This document shows, piece by piece, positions 55,269-63,687 of a DNA stretch of 64,000 bases. The DNA is taken from contig NZ_MWLK01000036.1 of NCBI RefSeq assembly GCF_002198715.1, positions 62,001-126,000 on the forward strand. The letters run 5' to 3'. Position 1 is the first letter of the stretch; every line of letters begins with the position of its first letter. The translations under genes and the position numbers were made by a program. The stretch is from Rhodomicrobium sp. R_RK_3 (GTDB lineage Bacteria; Pseudomonadota; Alphaproteobacteria; Rhizobiales; Rhodomicrobiaceae). The notes beneath the pieces were generated by a model. It was not told where the DNA came from. It worked only from the letters and a program-made list of their open reading frames with translations, and made no database searches.

Positions 55269-56264
55269 GTGAAACACCTCTCAAAAATCCTAGCCGCCGC
55301 GCTTATCTTCGCGGGCGCGGGCGCTGCCCATGCCGAGACGGCGCAATTGCGCATCGCGCAGCAATTCGGCGTCTCCTACCTCCCGGTGATCGTGGCCAAG
55401 GAAAAAGGGCTGATCGAGAAGGCGGTCGAGAAGGCCGGGCTGCCGGCGCCGAAGATCGAATGGCTGCAACTGAGCGGCGCGGCGGCCATGAACGAGGCGC
55501 TGATTTCAGGTTCGCTCGACTTCGCCTCCGCCGGCATCGCCCCGCTGATCACCACCTGGGCCAAAACCAAGGGCACGGCGAATGTGATCGGCGTCGCCGC
55601 GCTCGGCTCGGTGCCGAATGTGCTGACCAGTTCGAACCCTGACGTCAAGACCATCAAGGATTTCACCGACAAGGACCGCATCGCGCTGCCCGCCGTGAAG
55701 ATCGGCTTCCAGCCGCAGGTGCTGCAAATGGCGGCCGAGAAGGCGTTCGGCCAGTTCGACAAGCTCGACTCGCTGACCGTCAGCATGCCGCATCCGGATG
55801 CGACGGCGGCGCTGCTGTCGGGCAAGTCCGAGATCACGGCGCATTTCACCTCGCCGCCCTTCGTGCAGCAGCAATTGAAGGACCCGCGCATCCATAAGGT
55901 GCTGAGCAGCTACGACGTGCTCGGCGGCCCGCATACGTTCAATGTCCTGTACACCACCGCCGCCTTCGCCGACGCCAATCCGAAGACCATCGCCGCCATC
56001 ATCGCCGCGCTCGACGAGGCCAGCGCCTGGATCATCGCCAATCCGGCCGATGCGGCGCAGCTCTATATCAAGGCGGAAGGCTCGAAGCTGGCGCCCGATT
56101 TCGTCGAGGCGATCATCCGCGATCCCGACATCCGCTTCACCACCGTGCCGGAAAAGGCCGAGGCCTTCGCCGATTTCCAGTACCGCGTCGGCACCATCAA
56201 GGTGAAGCCGGCCTCCTGGAAGGATCTGTTCGTCGCCCCGCTGCATGACCGCGCCGGAAGCTGA
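55269..56264 (+). CDS. ABC transporter substrate-binding protein (sulfonate/taurine/NMT1-like)
   Basis: A 331-residue binding protein with a signal peptide (about 1-25, ending AHA). The mature part matches the SsuA/TauA/NMT1-like fold: LRIAQQFGVSYLPVIVAKEKGLIEKA, then AMNEALISGSLDFASAGIAPLI and a lobe with ITAHFTSPPFVQQQL. GTG 55269 has AAGGAG about seven bases upstream; the open frame upstream to 55044 lacks signal-like features and would overlap ssuD. It heads the plus-strand operon with an ATPase and a permease. It could serve both this transporter and the SsuBC pair, which has no binding protein of its own. Confidence 0.9.
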   Translation: MKHLSKILAAALIFAGAGAAHAETAQLRIAQQFGVSYLPVIVAKEKGLIEKAVEKAGLPAPKIEWLQLSGAAAMNEALISGSLDFASAGIAPLITTWAKTKGTANVIGVAALGSVPNVLTSSNPDVKTIKDFTDKDRIALPAVKIGFQPQVLQMAAEKAFGQFDKLDSLTVSMPHPDATAALLSGKSEITAHFTSPPFVQQQLKDPRIHKVLSSYDVLGGPHTFNVLYTTAAFADANPKTIAAIIAALDEASAWIIANPADAAQLYIKAEGSKLAPDFVEAIIRDPDIRFTTVPEKAEAFADFQYRVGTIKVKPASWKDLFVAPLHDRAGS

Positions 56265-56270
56265 GCGCCC

Positions 56271-57095
56271 ATGACCCTCCAGCCGAGCCCATCGCAACAG
56301 CCGCGTCCCGCCCCGCCCGTGCTCTCGCTGGCGCATGTGACGCTGCGCTATGCGACGCCGAAGGGACCGGTGACGGCGGCCGAGGACATCTCCTTTAGCC
56401 TCGCGCAGGGCGAGCGGCTGGCGCTTGTCGGCCCGAGCGGCTGCGGGAAGTCCTCGCTGCTGAGGGCCATCGGCGGTTTTCTCGCGCCCGCCTCCGGCCG
56501 CATCACGCTGACCGGCGGCCGAACGGCGTCGCAGCCCGACGCGAGCCGGATGATGGTGTTCCAGGAATTCGAGCAATTGCTGCCCTGGCGCACCGTGCTG
56601 GGCAATGTGACCTTCGCGCTGAAGGTGGCGCGCAAGCTCGGACGCGCCGACGCGGAGCGGATCGCGCGCGACTGGCTCGGCCGGGTCGGGCTCGGCGCGT
56701 TCACCAATGCCTATCCGCATACGCTGTCGGGCGGCATGAAGCAGCGCGTCGCCATCGCCCGCGCCTTCGCGCTGGCACCGGAAATCCTCCTGATGGACGA
56801 GCCTTTCGCCGCGCTCGATGCCATCACCCGCCGCAAGATGCAGGACGAACTTCTCGGCCTGTGCAAGGAGACCGGCGCCACGCTGGTCTTCGTCACGCAT
56901 GACATCGACGAGGCCGTCCGCATCGCCACGCGGATCATTGCGCTCAGCCCGCATCCCGGCCGTATCGCCGGGGAATTCGCGGCGGGCGGTGTTAGCCATG
57001 GCGCTGGCGGCGGCCCGGACGCGCTGGAGACGGCGATCAGGGCTGCGTTTTCGAAAGCCCCTCCCCTGCAGGTCCAGGAGGCGCAGCATGACTGA
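56271..57095 (+). CDS. ABC transporter ATP-binding protein (SsuB/TauB-like)
   Basis: A 274-residue ATPase with Walker A GPSGCGKSS, signature LSGGMKQRVAIARAF, Walker B EILLMDEPFAALD and FVTHDIDEAVRIA. The Q-loop reads VFQEFEQLLPW. The gene begins six bases after the binding-protein stop and its 3' end overlaps the permease start by eight bases. A high share of nitrate/sulfonate/taurine members share this arrangement. Energises the importer formed with the 57088 gene. Confidence 0.93.
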   Translation: MTLQPSPSQQPRPAPPVLSLAHVTLRYATPKGPVTAAEDISFSLAQGERLALVGPSGCGKSSLLRAIGGFLAPASGRITLTGGRTASQPDASRMMVFQEFEQLLPWRTVLGNVTFALKVARKLGRADAERIARDWLGRVGLGAFTNAYPHTLSGGMKQRVAIARAFALAPEILLMDEPFAALDAITRRKMQDELLGLCKETGATLVFVTHDIDEAVRIATRIIALSPHPGRIAGEFAAGGVSHGAGGGPDALETAIRAAFSKAPPLQVQEAQHD

Positions 57096-57906
57096 AACCC
57101 TCCTCGCTCCCGCCGAAACGCGCAGCCTCGCCAGCCTCGGCGATTATGGCTGGTTCCGCCGCGCCGTGATCCTGATCGCCCTCGCCGCGATCTGGGAAGG
57201 CTATGCGCGCTATCTCGGCAATGCGCTGCTGCTGCCGAGCTTCAGCGCCACCTTGCAGGCGCTCTATGAAGGCATCGCCAGCGGCGAACTGATCGCCCGC
57301 ACCGCCGCGACGCTCACCGTGCTTGGCAAAGGCTATGCGCTCGGCATCCTCGTGTCGGCGGTGCTGGCGCTGTTCGCCATCACCAATCGCTGGGGCGGCG
57401 AATTGCTGAATGTGCTGACCGCCATGTTCAACCCGCTGCCGGCCGTCGCGCTGCTGCCGATCGCGCTGCTCTGGTTCGGCCTCGGCGAGCCGAGCCTTGT
57501 CTTCGTCATCATCCACGCCGTTACCTGGCCGCTCTCGCTGAACGTGCTGACCGGCTTCCGCGCCGTGCCGCCGACCCTGCGCATGGCCGGACGCAATCTC
57601 GGCCTCGGCGGCGTGCGTTTCGCCATCTTCATCCTGATCCCGGCAGCCTTCCCGTCGATCCTCGCTGGCCTCAAGATCGCCTGGGCCTTTGCCTGGCGCA
57701 CGCTGATCGCGGCGGAGCTGGTGTTCGGCGTCGGATCGCGCTCGGGGGGCCTGGGCTGGTTCATCTACGTCAACCGCAACCAACTCGAAACCGCCAACGT
57801 TTTCGCAGGGTTGCTGGTCATCACGCTGATCGGCCTGATCGTCGAGAGCCTATTATTCCGCTCCATCACCCGCCTCACCGTCGAGCGCTGGGGCCAGCAG
57901 GACTAA
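57088..57906 (+). CDS. ABC transporter permease (SsuC/TauC-like)
   Basis: A 272-residue permease with six helices: VILIALAAIWEGYARYLG at the N-terminus, the ATPase-contact loop GFRAVPPTLRMAGRNLGLGGVRFAIFILIPAAFPSI-type segment (at about 165-200) and GVGSRSGGLGWFIYVNRNQLETANVFAGL near the end. ATG 57088 is set by an eight-base overlap with the ATPase gene. The BPD_transp_1 fold is complete. It closes the second sulfonate-type importer; a TauD-like dioxygenase gene follows after the repeat at 57942. Confidence 0.92.
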   Translation: MTETLLAPAETRSLASLGDYGWFRRAVILIALAAIWEGYARYLGNALLLPSFSATLQALYEGIASGELIARTAATLTVLGKGYALGILVSAVLALFAITNRWGGELLNVLTAMFNPLPAVALLPIALLWFGLGEPSLVFVIIHAVTWPLSLNVLTGFRAVPPTLRMAGRNLGLGGVRFAIFILIPAAFPSILAGLKIAWAFAWRTLIAAELVFGVGSRSGGLGWFIYVNRNQLETANVFAGLLVITLIGLIVESLLFRSITRLTVERWGQQD

Positions 57907-57941
57907 GGGATCGCATGAGATGGAATCAGCGCCCGAATTGG

Positions 57942-58074
57942 CCGCAGCCCAGCCCTCTCCCTTGGGGAGAGGGTAACGCGCGTCAGCGTGCCGGGTGAGG
58001 GGTTGTTGATTTAACGGTGAGGCACGAACCCCTCACCCTAGCCCTCTCCCCAGGGAGAGGGGACTTGGCTGCGG
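57942..58074. repeat. 133-bp composite inverted repeat (GGAGAGGG family)
   Basis: Outer arms CCGCAGCC (57942-57949) and GGCTGCGG (58067-58074) enclose copies of CCCTCTCCC and GGGAGAGG, and an inner perfect 12-base dyad GGGTGAGGGGTT (57993-58004)/AACCCCTCACCC (58027-58038). The 284-bp interval 57907-58189 has no gene. It is the most complete copy of a palindromic element also present at 32670, 45922, 60929 and 63468. Confidence 0.8.
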
Positions 58075-58189
58075 ATCGGGTCGGCGGTTTGAGCTGCCTC
58101 CGCCGAAACGGTGCGGAATAAGGGCGTTGCGTTCGTCAGCCCGCCCCGAATGGAAGAACGAGTCGTGACCTAGCCTTGGAGGACCATTG

Positions 58190-59056
58190 ATGAGCTTTGA
58201 AATCCGCAATCTGGACGCACCGCTCGGCGCGGAAATCCTTGGCCTCGACCTGTCCGAAGTCCCGCATGAAGCCGAGCTCGGCCATATCCGGCAGGCGCTC
58301 GCCGAACGCGGCGTGCTGGTCTTCCGCGATCAGTCGCGGCTGACGCCGGAGGAGCACATCGCCTTCAGCCGAACGTTTGGTCCGCTGCAGATCCATATCC
58401 AACACCATTTCCACCATCCGCAGCACCCGGAAATCCTGGTCGTCTCCAATGTCGTCGAGAATGGGAAGCCGATCGGCCTCGCCGATGCCGGCCGCTATTG
58501 GCATTCCGACCTCTCCTATGTCGCCGAGCCGAGTCTGGGTTCGCTGCTGCACGCCCAGGAATTGCCGGACGAAGGCGGCGACACGCTGTTCGCCAATCAG
58601 GTCGCGGCCTACGAGTCGCTGCCGGCCGAACTGCGCGAGCGCATCGACGGCCTGCAGGCCGTACACAGCTACGAGGCGCGCAACAGGGCGCAGCAGGCGG
58701 TGTCGGGCGACAAGCGCCCCGGCCTGACCGAGGCCCAGCGCGCCAGCGTGCCGCCGGTTACGCATCCGGTGGTGCGCGTGCATCCAGAGAGCGGGCGCAA
58801 GGCGCTTTTCGTGAACGAGGGCTTCACCACCCATATCGTCGGCCTGCCGGAGGATGAAAGCCGGGCTCTGCTCGAGGAGCTGTTCACCGTCTCGGTCGCC
58901 GAGCGCTTCATCTATCGCCATCGCTGGCAGCCGCATGATCTCGTCTTCTGGGACAACCGCCAGACGGTGCATTTGGCGACGCCCTTCCCGCAGCACTACC
59001 GGCGCAAGCTCTACCGCACCACCGTGCAGGGCGATGTCCCCGCCGGGCCGAATTAG
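58190..59056 (+). CDS. TauD/TfdA-family 2-oxoglutarate-dependent dioxygenase
   Basis: A 288-residue Fe(II)/2-oxoglutarate dioxygenase. The metal triad is His105 and Asp107 (YWHSDLSY) with distal His261 in WDNRQTVHLAT; the 2-oxoglutarate-binding Arg lies in YRRKLYRTTVQG. Family members split taurine (sulfite release), 2,4-D and other substrates. The ATG at 58190 has GGAGGA six bases upstream. It follows the sulfonate-type ABC importer at the same strand, separated by a repeat, so release of sulfite from an imported sulfonate is a reasonable guess, but the sequence alone does not fix the substrate. The next gene starts nine bases after its stop. Confidence 0.9.
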   Translation: MSFEIRNLDAPLGAEILGLDLSEVPHEAELGHIRQALAERGVLVFRDQSRLTPEEHIAFSRTFGPLQIHIQHHFHHPQHPEILVVSNVVENGKPIGLADAGRYWHSDLSYVAEPSLGSLLHAQELPDEGGDTLFANQVAAYESLPAELRERIDGLQAVHSYEARNRAQQAVSGDKRPGLTEAQRASVPPVTHPVVRVHPESGRKALFVNEGFTTHIVGLPEDESRALLEELFTVSVAERFIYRHRWQPHDLVFWDNRQTVHLATPFPQHYRRKLYRTTVQGDVPAGPN

Positions 59057-59064
59057 GCGCCGCC

Positions 59065-60474
59065 ATGGGCGATCAGAAAACCATCGCGGTGATCGGCGGC
59101 GGCATGAGCGGCCTGATCTGCGCCATTCACCTGCTGCTGAAATCCTCCGGCGGCGGCCCGCGCGTCTTTCTGATCGAGCAGGGGACGGCTTTTGGCGTCG
59201 GCGCCGCCTATTCGACGCATAATGTCGACCATCTCCTGAATACCCGCGCCGCCAATATGAGCCCGTTCCCGGACCGCCCCGGCCATTTCCTGGAATGGCT
59301 GCGGATGCGGCCGGAGATCACGGCGGCGAGCGGCGCCTCCTTCGTCTCGCGCCGCCTCTATGGCGACTATCTGCAAAGCCTGTTGCGCGACGCCGCCTGC
59401 GGGCCGGACGCGGCGGGGCGGTTCTATCTGGTGCCGGACGAGGCGGTGCGGCTGGAGCGGGAGGGCGGCGGCTTCAAACTGCATTTGCGGGTCGGCAAGG
59501 TGCTGCCCGTGGATGCAGTGGTGCTGGCGACCGGCAATCCGCCGCCGCACCGGCCGAATATCCGGGCGGAGGCGTTTTTCGACAGCGCCCGCTATATCGA
59601 CGATCCCTGGGACCCCGCCGCCTTCGACGCCGTCGAGCCCGGCGATGCGATCCTGATGCTCGGCACCGGCCTCACCATGATCGATGTCGTGCTGACGCTG
59701 AAGGCGCGCGGCCATGCCGGGCCATTGACGGCGCTGTCGCGGCGCGGGCTGCTGCCGCGCCGGCATGTGCTCCAAAGCCAGGCCGCTCAACTCGCCACGC
59801 CGGCGCTGCCGCCTCACTTGTCCGGCGCGCTGGCCAGCGTGCGGCGGGCCATTCGCGAGGCGGCCGGCAAAGGCGCGGGCTGGCAGGATGTGATGGACAC
59901 GCTGCGCCCCGTCACTTCGGCCTATTGGCGGGATCTGCCGTTAAGCGCCAAGCGGCGCTTCCTGCGGCATTTGCGGCCCTGGTGGGGCGCGCATCGCCAT
60001 CGCCTCGCCCCGCAAGTGGCCGACCGACTGGAGGCCCTCATCCGCGACCGCAGCCTGGCGGTGCGCCGGGGACGGCTGATCGAGATCAACCTCGACGAAC
60101 GCTCCGGCGGCCCGCCGGTCTCCGCCGCCTGGGAGACGCCGCGTGGCAAGCGCCTGCATGGCATGAAGGTGCATCACGTCGTCAATTGCACCGGGCCGGG
60201 CGGCGATCCGACGCTGTCGCGATCCGAATTGCTGCGCGGACTGATCGCCTCGGGCCTTGCGCGGCCGGACCATCTTCGCCTCGGCCTCGATGTGGATGCC
60301 GGTGGGCGGCTGATCGCCCGCGACGGCGCGGTGGCCGATACGCTGTTCGCGCTCGGGCCGCCGACGCGCGGCATGTTCTGGGAATCCACCGCCGTTCCGG
60401 ACATCCGCGACTATGCCGAGGCGGTGGCTGCTTCCGCGCTGCAAACGCTCGGCCGCGACGCGATCCCGGCCTGA
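59065..60474 (+). CDS. FAD/NAD(P)-binding protein, YdhS-like
   Basis: A 469-residue flavoprotein with the N-terminal FAD motif VIGGGMSGLICAIHLLL, then HLLNTRAANMSPFPDRPGHFLEWL, a block typical of the YdhS/NAD(P)-binding-9 family, a second dinucleotide motif at about 200 (ILMLGTGLTMIDVVLTLK) and a C-terminal FALGPPTRGMFWESTAVPDIRDYAE. Reaction and substrate are not known for the family. It lies eight bases after the dioxygenase stop, a likely operon partner, so a role in organosulfur or related catabolism is possible. The ATG at 59065 keeps the FAD motif at the very start, as expected. Confidence 0.85.
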   Translation: MGDQKTIAVIGGGMSGLICAIHLLLKSSGGGPRVFLIEQGTAFGVGAAYSTHNVDHLLNTRAANMSPFPDRPGHFLEWLRMRPEITAASGASFVSRRLYGDYLQSLLRDAACGPDAAGRFYLVPDEAVRLEREGGGFKLHLRVGKVLPVDAVVLATGNPPPHRPNIRAEAFFDSARYIDDPWDPAAFDAVEPGDAILMLGTGLTMIDVVLTLKARGHAGPLTALSRRGLLPRRHVLQSQAAQLATPALPPHLSGALASVRRAIREAAGKGAGWQDVMDTLRPVTSAYWRDLPLSAKRRFLRHLRPWWGAHRHRLAPQVADRLEALIRDRSLAVRRGRLIEINLDERSGGPPVSAAWETPRGKRLHGMKVHHVVNCTGPGGDPTLSRSELLRGLIASGLARPDHLRLGLDVDAGGRLIARDGAVADTLFALGPPTRGMFWESTAVPDIRDYAEAVAASALQTLGRDAIPA

Positions 60475-60583
60475 TCTGCCGCCCAGAACGATTTTCGCCT
60501 GTCGCCATCCCGCCCGTAATGCATTAATTTACGCGCGGTGAATTGCGCGCCGGTTTGTCCGGCCCTTGGGGGGAGTTGCGCAG

Positions 60584-60883
60584 ATGGGCGTCTTCATCCG
60601 GATTTTGGTCCTGCTGATCGCAGGCATCGGCGCGGCGCAGGCGGGCGGCGAATGGCGCGGCGGCGAGGACGAGATCATCGCCGACGGTCCGGTCTCCTTC
60701 GCCAAGGGCTGCTATTGGCATCGCGGCGTACGCTATTGCAGCAGCTACTGCTATCTCGAAATCAACGGCAAGCGCTATTGCCACGAGCGCGAGAGCCAGG
60801 CCGTACCGCAGGGCCGCCTTTACAATCAGGAGCGCCCGACGGTCGAAGAGATCTACCGCCAGCCGCGCGGCTATTACCGATAG
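60584..60883 (+). CDS. Small secreted Cys-rich protein of unknown function
   Basis: A 99-residue protein. Residues 1-20 are a signal peptide (GVFIRILVLLIAGIGAAQAG), giving a mature chain of about 79 residues with four Cys in GCYWHRGVRYCSSYC and YLEINGKRYCHERES, which could form two disulfides in the periplasm, and many Tyr and Arg residues. No family is recognised. The ATG at 60584 begins the signal peptide properly; an in-frame alternative lies at 60566. Convergent with typA, with a GGAGAGGG palindrome between. Downstream of the FAD protein by 109 bp, but no functional link is shown. Confidence 0.7.
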   Translation: MGVFIRILVLLIAGIGAAQAGGEWRGGEDEIIADGPVSFAKGCYWHRGVRYCSSYCYLEINGKRYCHERESQAVPQGRLYNQERPTVEEIYRQPRGYYR

Positions 60884-60928
60884 GACGAGCGCCTCCCCTG
60901 TACGATTGCGGCCTCAGCCTTTCAGGGA

Positions 60929-60954
60929 AGCCCTCTCCCCTCGGAGAGAGGGCT
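60929..60954. terminator. AGCCCTCTC/GAGAGGGCT palindrome between convergent genes
   Basis: AGCCCTCTC (60929-60937) and GAGAGGGCT (60946-60954) are exact inverted copies with an eight-base loop, followed by TTAAAT. It lies between the stops at 60883 (plus) and 60982 (minus) and resembles the hairpin at 32670. Confidence 0.55.
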
Positions 60955-60981
60955 TAAATCTGTCGCCACGGAGCACCCGGA

Positions 60982-62799
60982 TCAGCCGACCGCCAAGCGT
61001 TCGGCCTTCTTGCGCTCGTTCGGGTCGAGATGCAGCTTGCGCAGCCGGATCGACTGCGGGGTGATCTCCACCAGCTCGTCGTCCTGGATATAGGCGAGCG
61101 CGACTTCCAGCGTCATCTTCATCGGGGGCGTCAGCAAAATATTGTCGTCCCGGCCCGAGGCGCGGACGTTGGTCAGCTTCTTGCCCTTCAGCACGTTCAC
61201 TTCCAGGTCGTTCGAGCGGGTGTGCTCGCCGATGATCATGCCCTGATAGACCTTGGTCTGCGGCGGGATCATCATCGGGCCGCGATCTTCCAGATTCCAC
61301 AGTGCATAGGCGACCGCTTCGCCCTGGCCGTTGGAGATCAGCACGCCGGTGCGGCGGCCGGCGATCTCGCCCTTATAGGGCGCGTAGGCGTGAAACAGCC
61401 GGTTCATCACCGCCGTGCCGCGCGTATCGGACAGAAGCTCGCTCTGGTAGCCGATCAGACCGCGCGTCGGCACGTGGAACACCAGCCGCTGGCGTCCGCC
61501 GCCCGAAGGGCGCATCTCGATCAGGTCGGCCCGGCGCTCGCCGAGCTTCTGCACCACGGCGCCGGTATATTCCTCGTCGACGTCGATGATGACTTCCTCG
61601 ATCGGCTCCAGCCGCTGGCCCGTCACCGGGTCGGACTGCATGACGACGCGCGGGCGCGACACCGTCAGCTCAAAGCCTTCGCGGCGCATGGTCTCGATCA
61701 GGATGGCGAGCTGCAACTCGCCGCGCCCTGCGACTTCGAAGGCGTCGATGTCGGCGGTCTGCGAGATCTTTAGGGCCACATTGCCCTCGGCCTCGCGCAT
61801 CAGCCGGTCGCGAATGACGCGGCTCTGCACCTTGTCGCCCTCGAGGCCGGCGAGCGGGCCGTCATTGATGCGGAAGGTCATCGACAGGGTCGGCGGGTCG
61901 ATCGGCTGGGCGTGGATGGCGGTCGTTACCTCCATCGCGCAAATCGTGTCGGCGACAGTCGCCTGCGCAAGCCCGGCAATGGCGACGATCTCGCCGGCGG
62001 ATGCCTCCTCGACAGGCACGCGCTCCAGGCCGCGGAAGGCCAGCACCTTGGAGGCGCGGCCCTGCTCGATCAGCTTCCCCTCGCGCGACAGCGCCTTGAT
62101 GCTCATGCTCGGCGTGATGCGGCCGGCGCTGATGCGCCCGGTCAGGATGCGGCCGAGATAGGGATCGGCCTCGATGGTGGTCGCCAGCATCTGGAAGGCG
62201 CCCTCGCCGGTCTGCGGCGGCGCGACATGCTTCAAAACCAGGTCGAACAGCGGCGCCATGCCCTCTTTCGGGCCGTCGGGCGACAGCGCCATCCAGCCTT
62301 CCTTGGCCGAGCCGTATAGAATCGGGAAGTCGAGCTGATGCTCATTGGCGTCAAGCGCGGCGAACAGATCGAAGACCTCGTTGATGACTTCGTCGTGGCG
62401 CTCGTCCGGCTTGTCGATCTTGTTGATGGCGACGATCGGGCGGAGGCCGACCTTCAGCGCCTTGGAGACCACGAATTTGGTCTGCGGCATCGGGCCTTCC
62501 GAGGCGTCGACCAGCACGATGGCGCCGTCGACCATGTTCAGGATGCGCTCGACCTCGCCGCCGAAATCGGCGTGGCCCGGCGTATCGACGATGTTGATGC
62601 GCGTGTCCTTCCACAACAGCGAAGTCACCTTCGCCAGAATGGTGATGCCGCGCTCGCGCTCGAGATCGTTGGAATCCATGGCGCGCTCAGCCACGCGCTG
62701 ATTGTCCCGGAACGAGCCGGACTGGCGCAGCAAAACGTCGATCAAGGTGGTTTTGCCATGATCGACGTGGGCGATAATCGCAATATTTCTTAAATTCAT
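60982..62799 (-). CDS. typA: Translational GTPase TypA/BipA
   Basis: A 605-residue ribosome-associated GTPase, standard length. G-domain motifs [19 protein letters not shown] (P-loop region), [16 protein letters not shown] (G3) and [15 protein letters not shown] (G4) are present; then domain II, the EF-G-like domains III-V and the TypA-specific C-terminus ([23 protein letters not shown]). It assists ribosome assembly and stress responses. Its start overlaps the stop of the membrane-protein gene upstream by four bases (62796-62799), so both are co-transcribed. Confidence 0.96.
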   Translation of the reverse strand: MNLRNIAIIAHVDHGKTTLIDVLLRQSGSFRDNQRVAERAMDSNDLERERGITILAKVTSLLWKDTRINIVDTPGHADFGGEVERILNMVDGAIVLVDASEGPMPQTKFVVSKALKVGLRPIVAINKIDKPDERHDEVINEVFDLFAALDANEHQLDFPILYGSAKEGWMALSPDGPKEGMAPLFDLVLKHVAPPQTGEGAFQMLATTIEADPYLGRILTGRISAGRITPSMSIKALSREGKLIEQGRASKVLAFRGLERVPVEEASAGEIVAIAGLAQATVADTICAMEVTTAIHAQPIDPPTLSMTFRINDGPLAGLEGDKVQSRVIRDRLMREAEGNVALKISQTADIDAFEVAGRGELQLAILIETMRREGFELTVSRPRVVMQSDPVTGQRLEPIEEVIIDVDEEYTGAVVQKLGERRADLIEMRPSGGGRQRLVFHVPTRGLIGYQSELLSDTRGTAVMNRLFHAYAPYKGEIAGRRTGVLISNGQGEAVAYALWNLEDRGPMMIPPQTKVYQGMIIGEHTRSNDLEVNVLKGKKLTNVRASGRDDNILLTPPMKMTLEVALAYIQDDELVEITPQSIRLRKLHLDPNERKKAERLAVG

Positions 62800-63464
62800 G
62801 GGCTCTGTTGCTGTCCTGCAAGCGTGGCTTGCCGTTCCTTGCGTTTGAGGGCCTCGGGCGTGGCGCCGTCGCGCTTCTGTCGTTTCATGCGGTGGATGAG
62901 GATCGGCCGAGAGGGTTCCTCAAGGTCGAACTCATCGAGAAAATGCTCGCGGATTGCCAGAAAGGCCTCCCAGATCTCACCGCGCGCCTTGAAGCGTTGT
63001 TCAGCCGTCGGCGTGCCTTGGCGCGGATCGAGGCCCTCCATCACCACCCTTATATGGTGCAGAGACGAGTAAGGGTAAAGCCCAATCAGCTCTTCGGTCT
63101 CACCGACATTGCAATAAACGATGCGCATGGTGTCGATTGTTTCCGATAGTTGCCTTGCCGCGCGCAGATAATCCTCAAGCTCGGGCTTTTCGAGATGGCA
63201 ATAATAGATCAGCTCGCCCTTGGTGCGGACGATGTCGTTCCATTGCTCGCGCAGGTTCTGCAGGAACGTCGTGCGCTTCTGGTAGACCGAGGCCATATAG
63301 GCCGCGATGACCGTCACGATCAACAGCGAGGTGTCGCGGATGACGTCGTAGACGCTGAGCGCCCACGCATTGCCTGAGAGCTTCGCCGCCAGCGTCAGGC
63401 CGATCAGCACGATCAGGCCGGTCATCACATAAGCCAAAATGCGGTTCTGCGTCTTCCGCGTCAT
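62796..63464 (-). CDS. Two-helix membrane protein of unknown function upstream of typA
   Basis: A 222-residue protein: two N-terminal helices (ILAYVMTGLIVLIGLTLAA and SLLIVTVIAAYMASVY) followed by a charged soluble part with helices (NLREQWNDIVRTKGELIYYC, EEFLAIREHFLDEFD-like) and a basic C-terminal tail. I do not recognise the family. Its stop overlaps the typA start (ATGA), so the two are one transcription unit; the Mg-type cytoplasmic face likely carries most of the protein. Confidence 0.75.
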   Translation of the reverse strand: MTRKTQNRILAYVMTGLIVLIGLTLAAKLSGNAWALSVYDVIRDTSLLIVTVIAAYMASVYQKRTTFLQNLREQWNDIVRTKGELIYYCHLEKPELEDYLRAARQLSETIDTMRIVYCNVGETEELIGLYPYSSLHHIRVVMEGLDPRQGTPTAEQRFKARGEIWEAFLAIREHFLDEFDLEEPSRPILIHRMKRQKRDGATPEALKRKERQATLAGQQQSP

Positions 63465-63467
63465 ACG

Positions 63468-63522
63468 CCCTCACCCCGTGCCAAAGCGCCCCAGGGGAGG
63501 GTTTAGGGGAGAGGGTGGGGGA
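63468..63522. repeat. GGAGAGGG/CCCTCACC repeat copy
   Basis: CCCTCACCCCG at 63468-63478 is followed by CCCCAGGGGAGGG and GGGGAGAGGGTGGGGGAGG. It is a degenerate copy of the element at 57942. It occupies the upstream region of the typA operon. Confidence 0.5.
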
Positions 63523-63687
63523 GGTAAAGGGGTTTTGGCTGGGTGGCGATGGCGGTCCGGGCGCTTGCTGGATCTTCTCACGGAGCGGGTTTTGACTTAA
63601 TATGTAGTATTAGTCAAAATATTACTCATAATGATCCCCGCTAAAGCGCAAAACGAAAATTATTATTTATATTCATGGAGTTTGATC

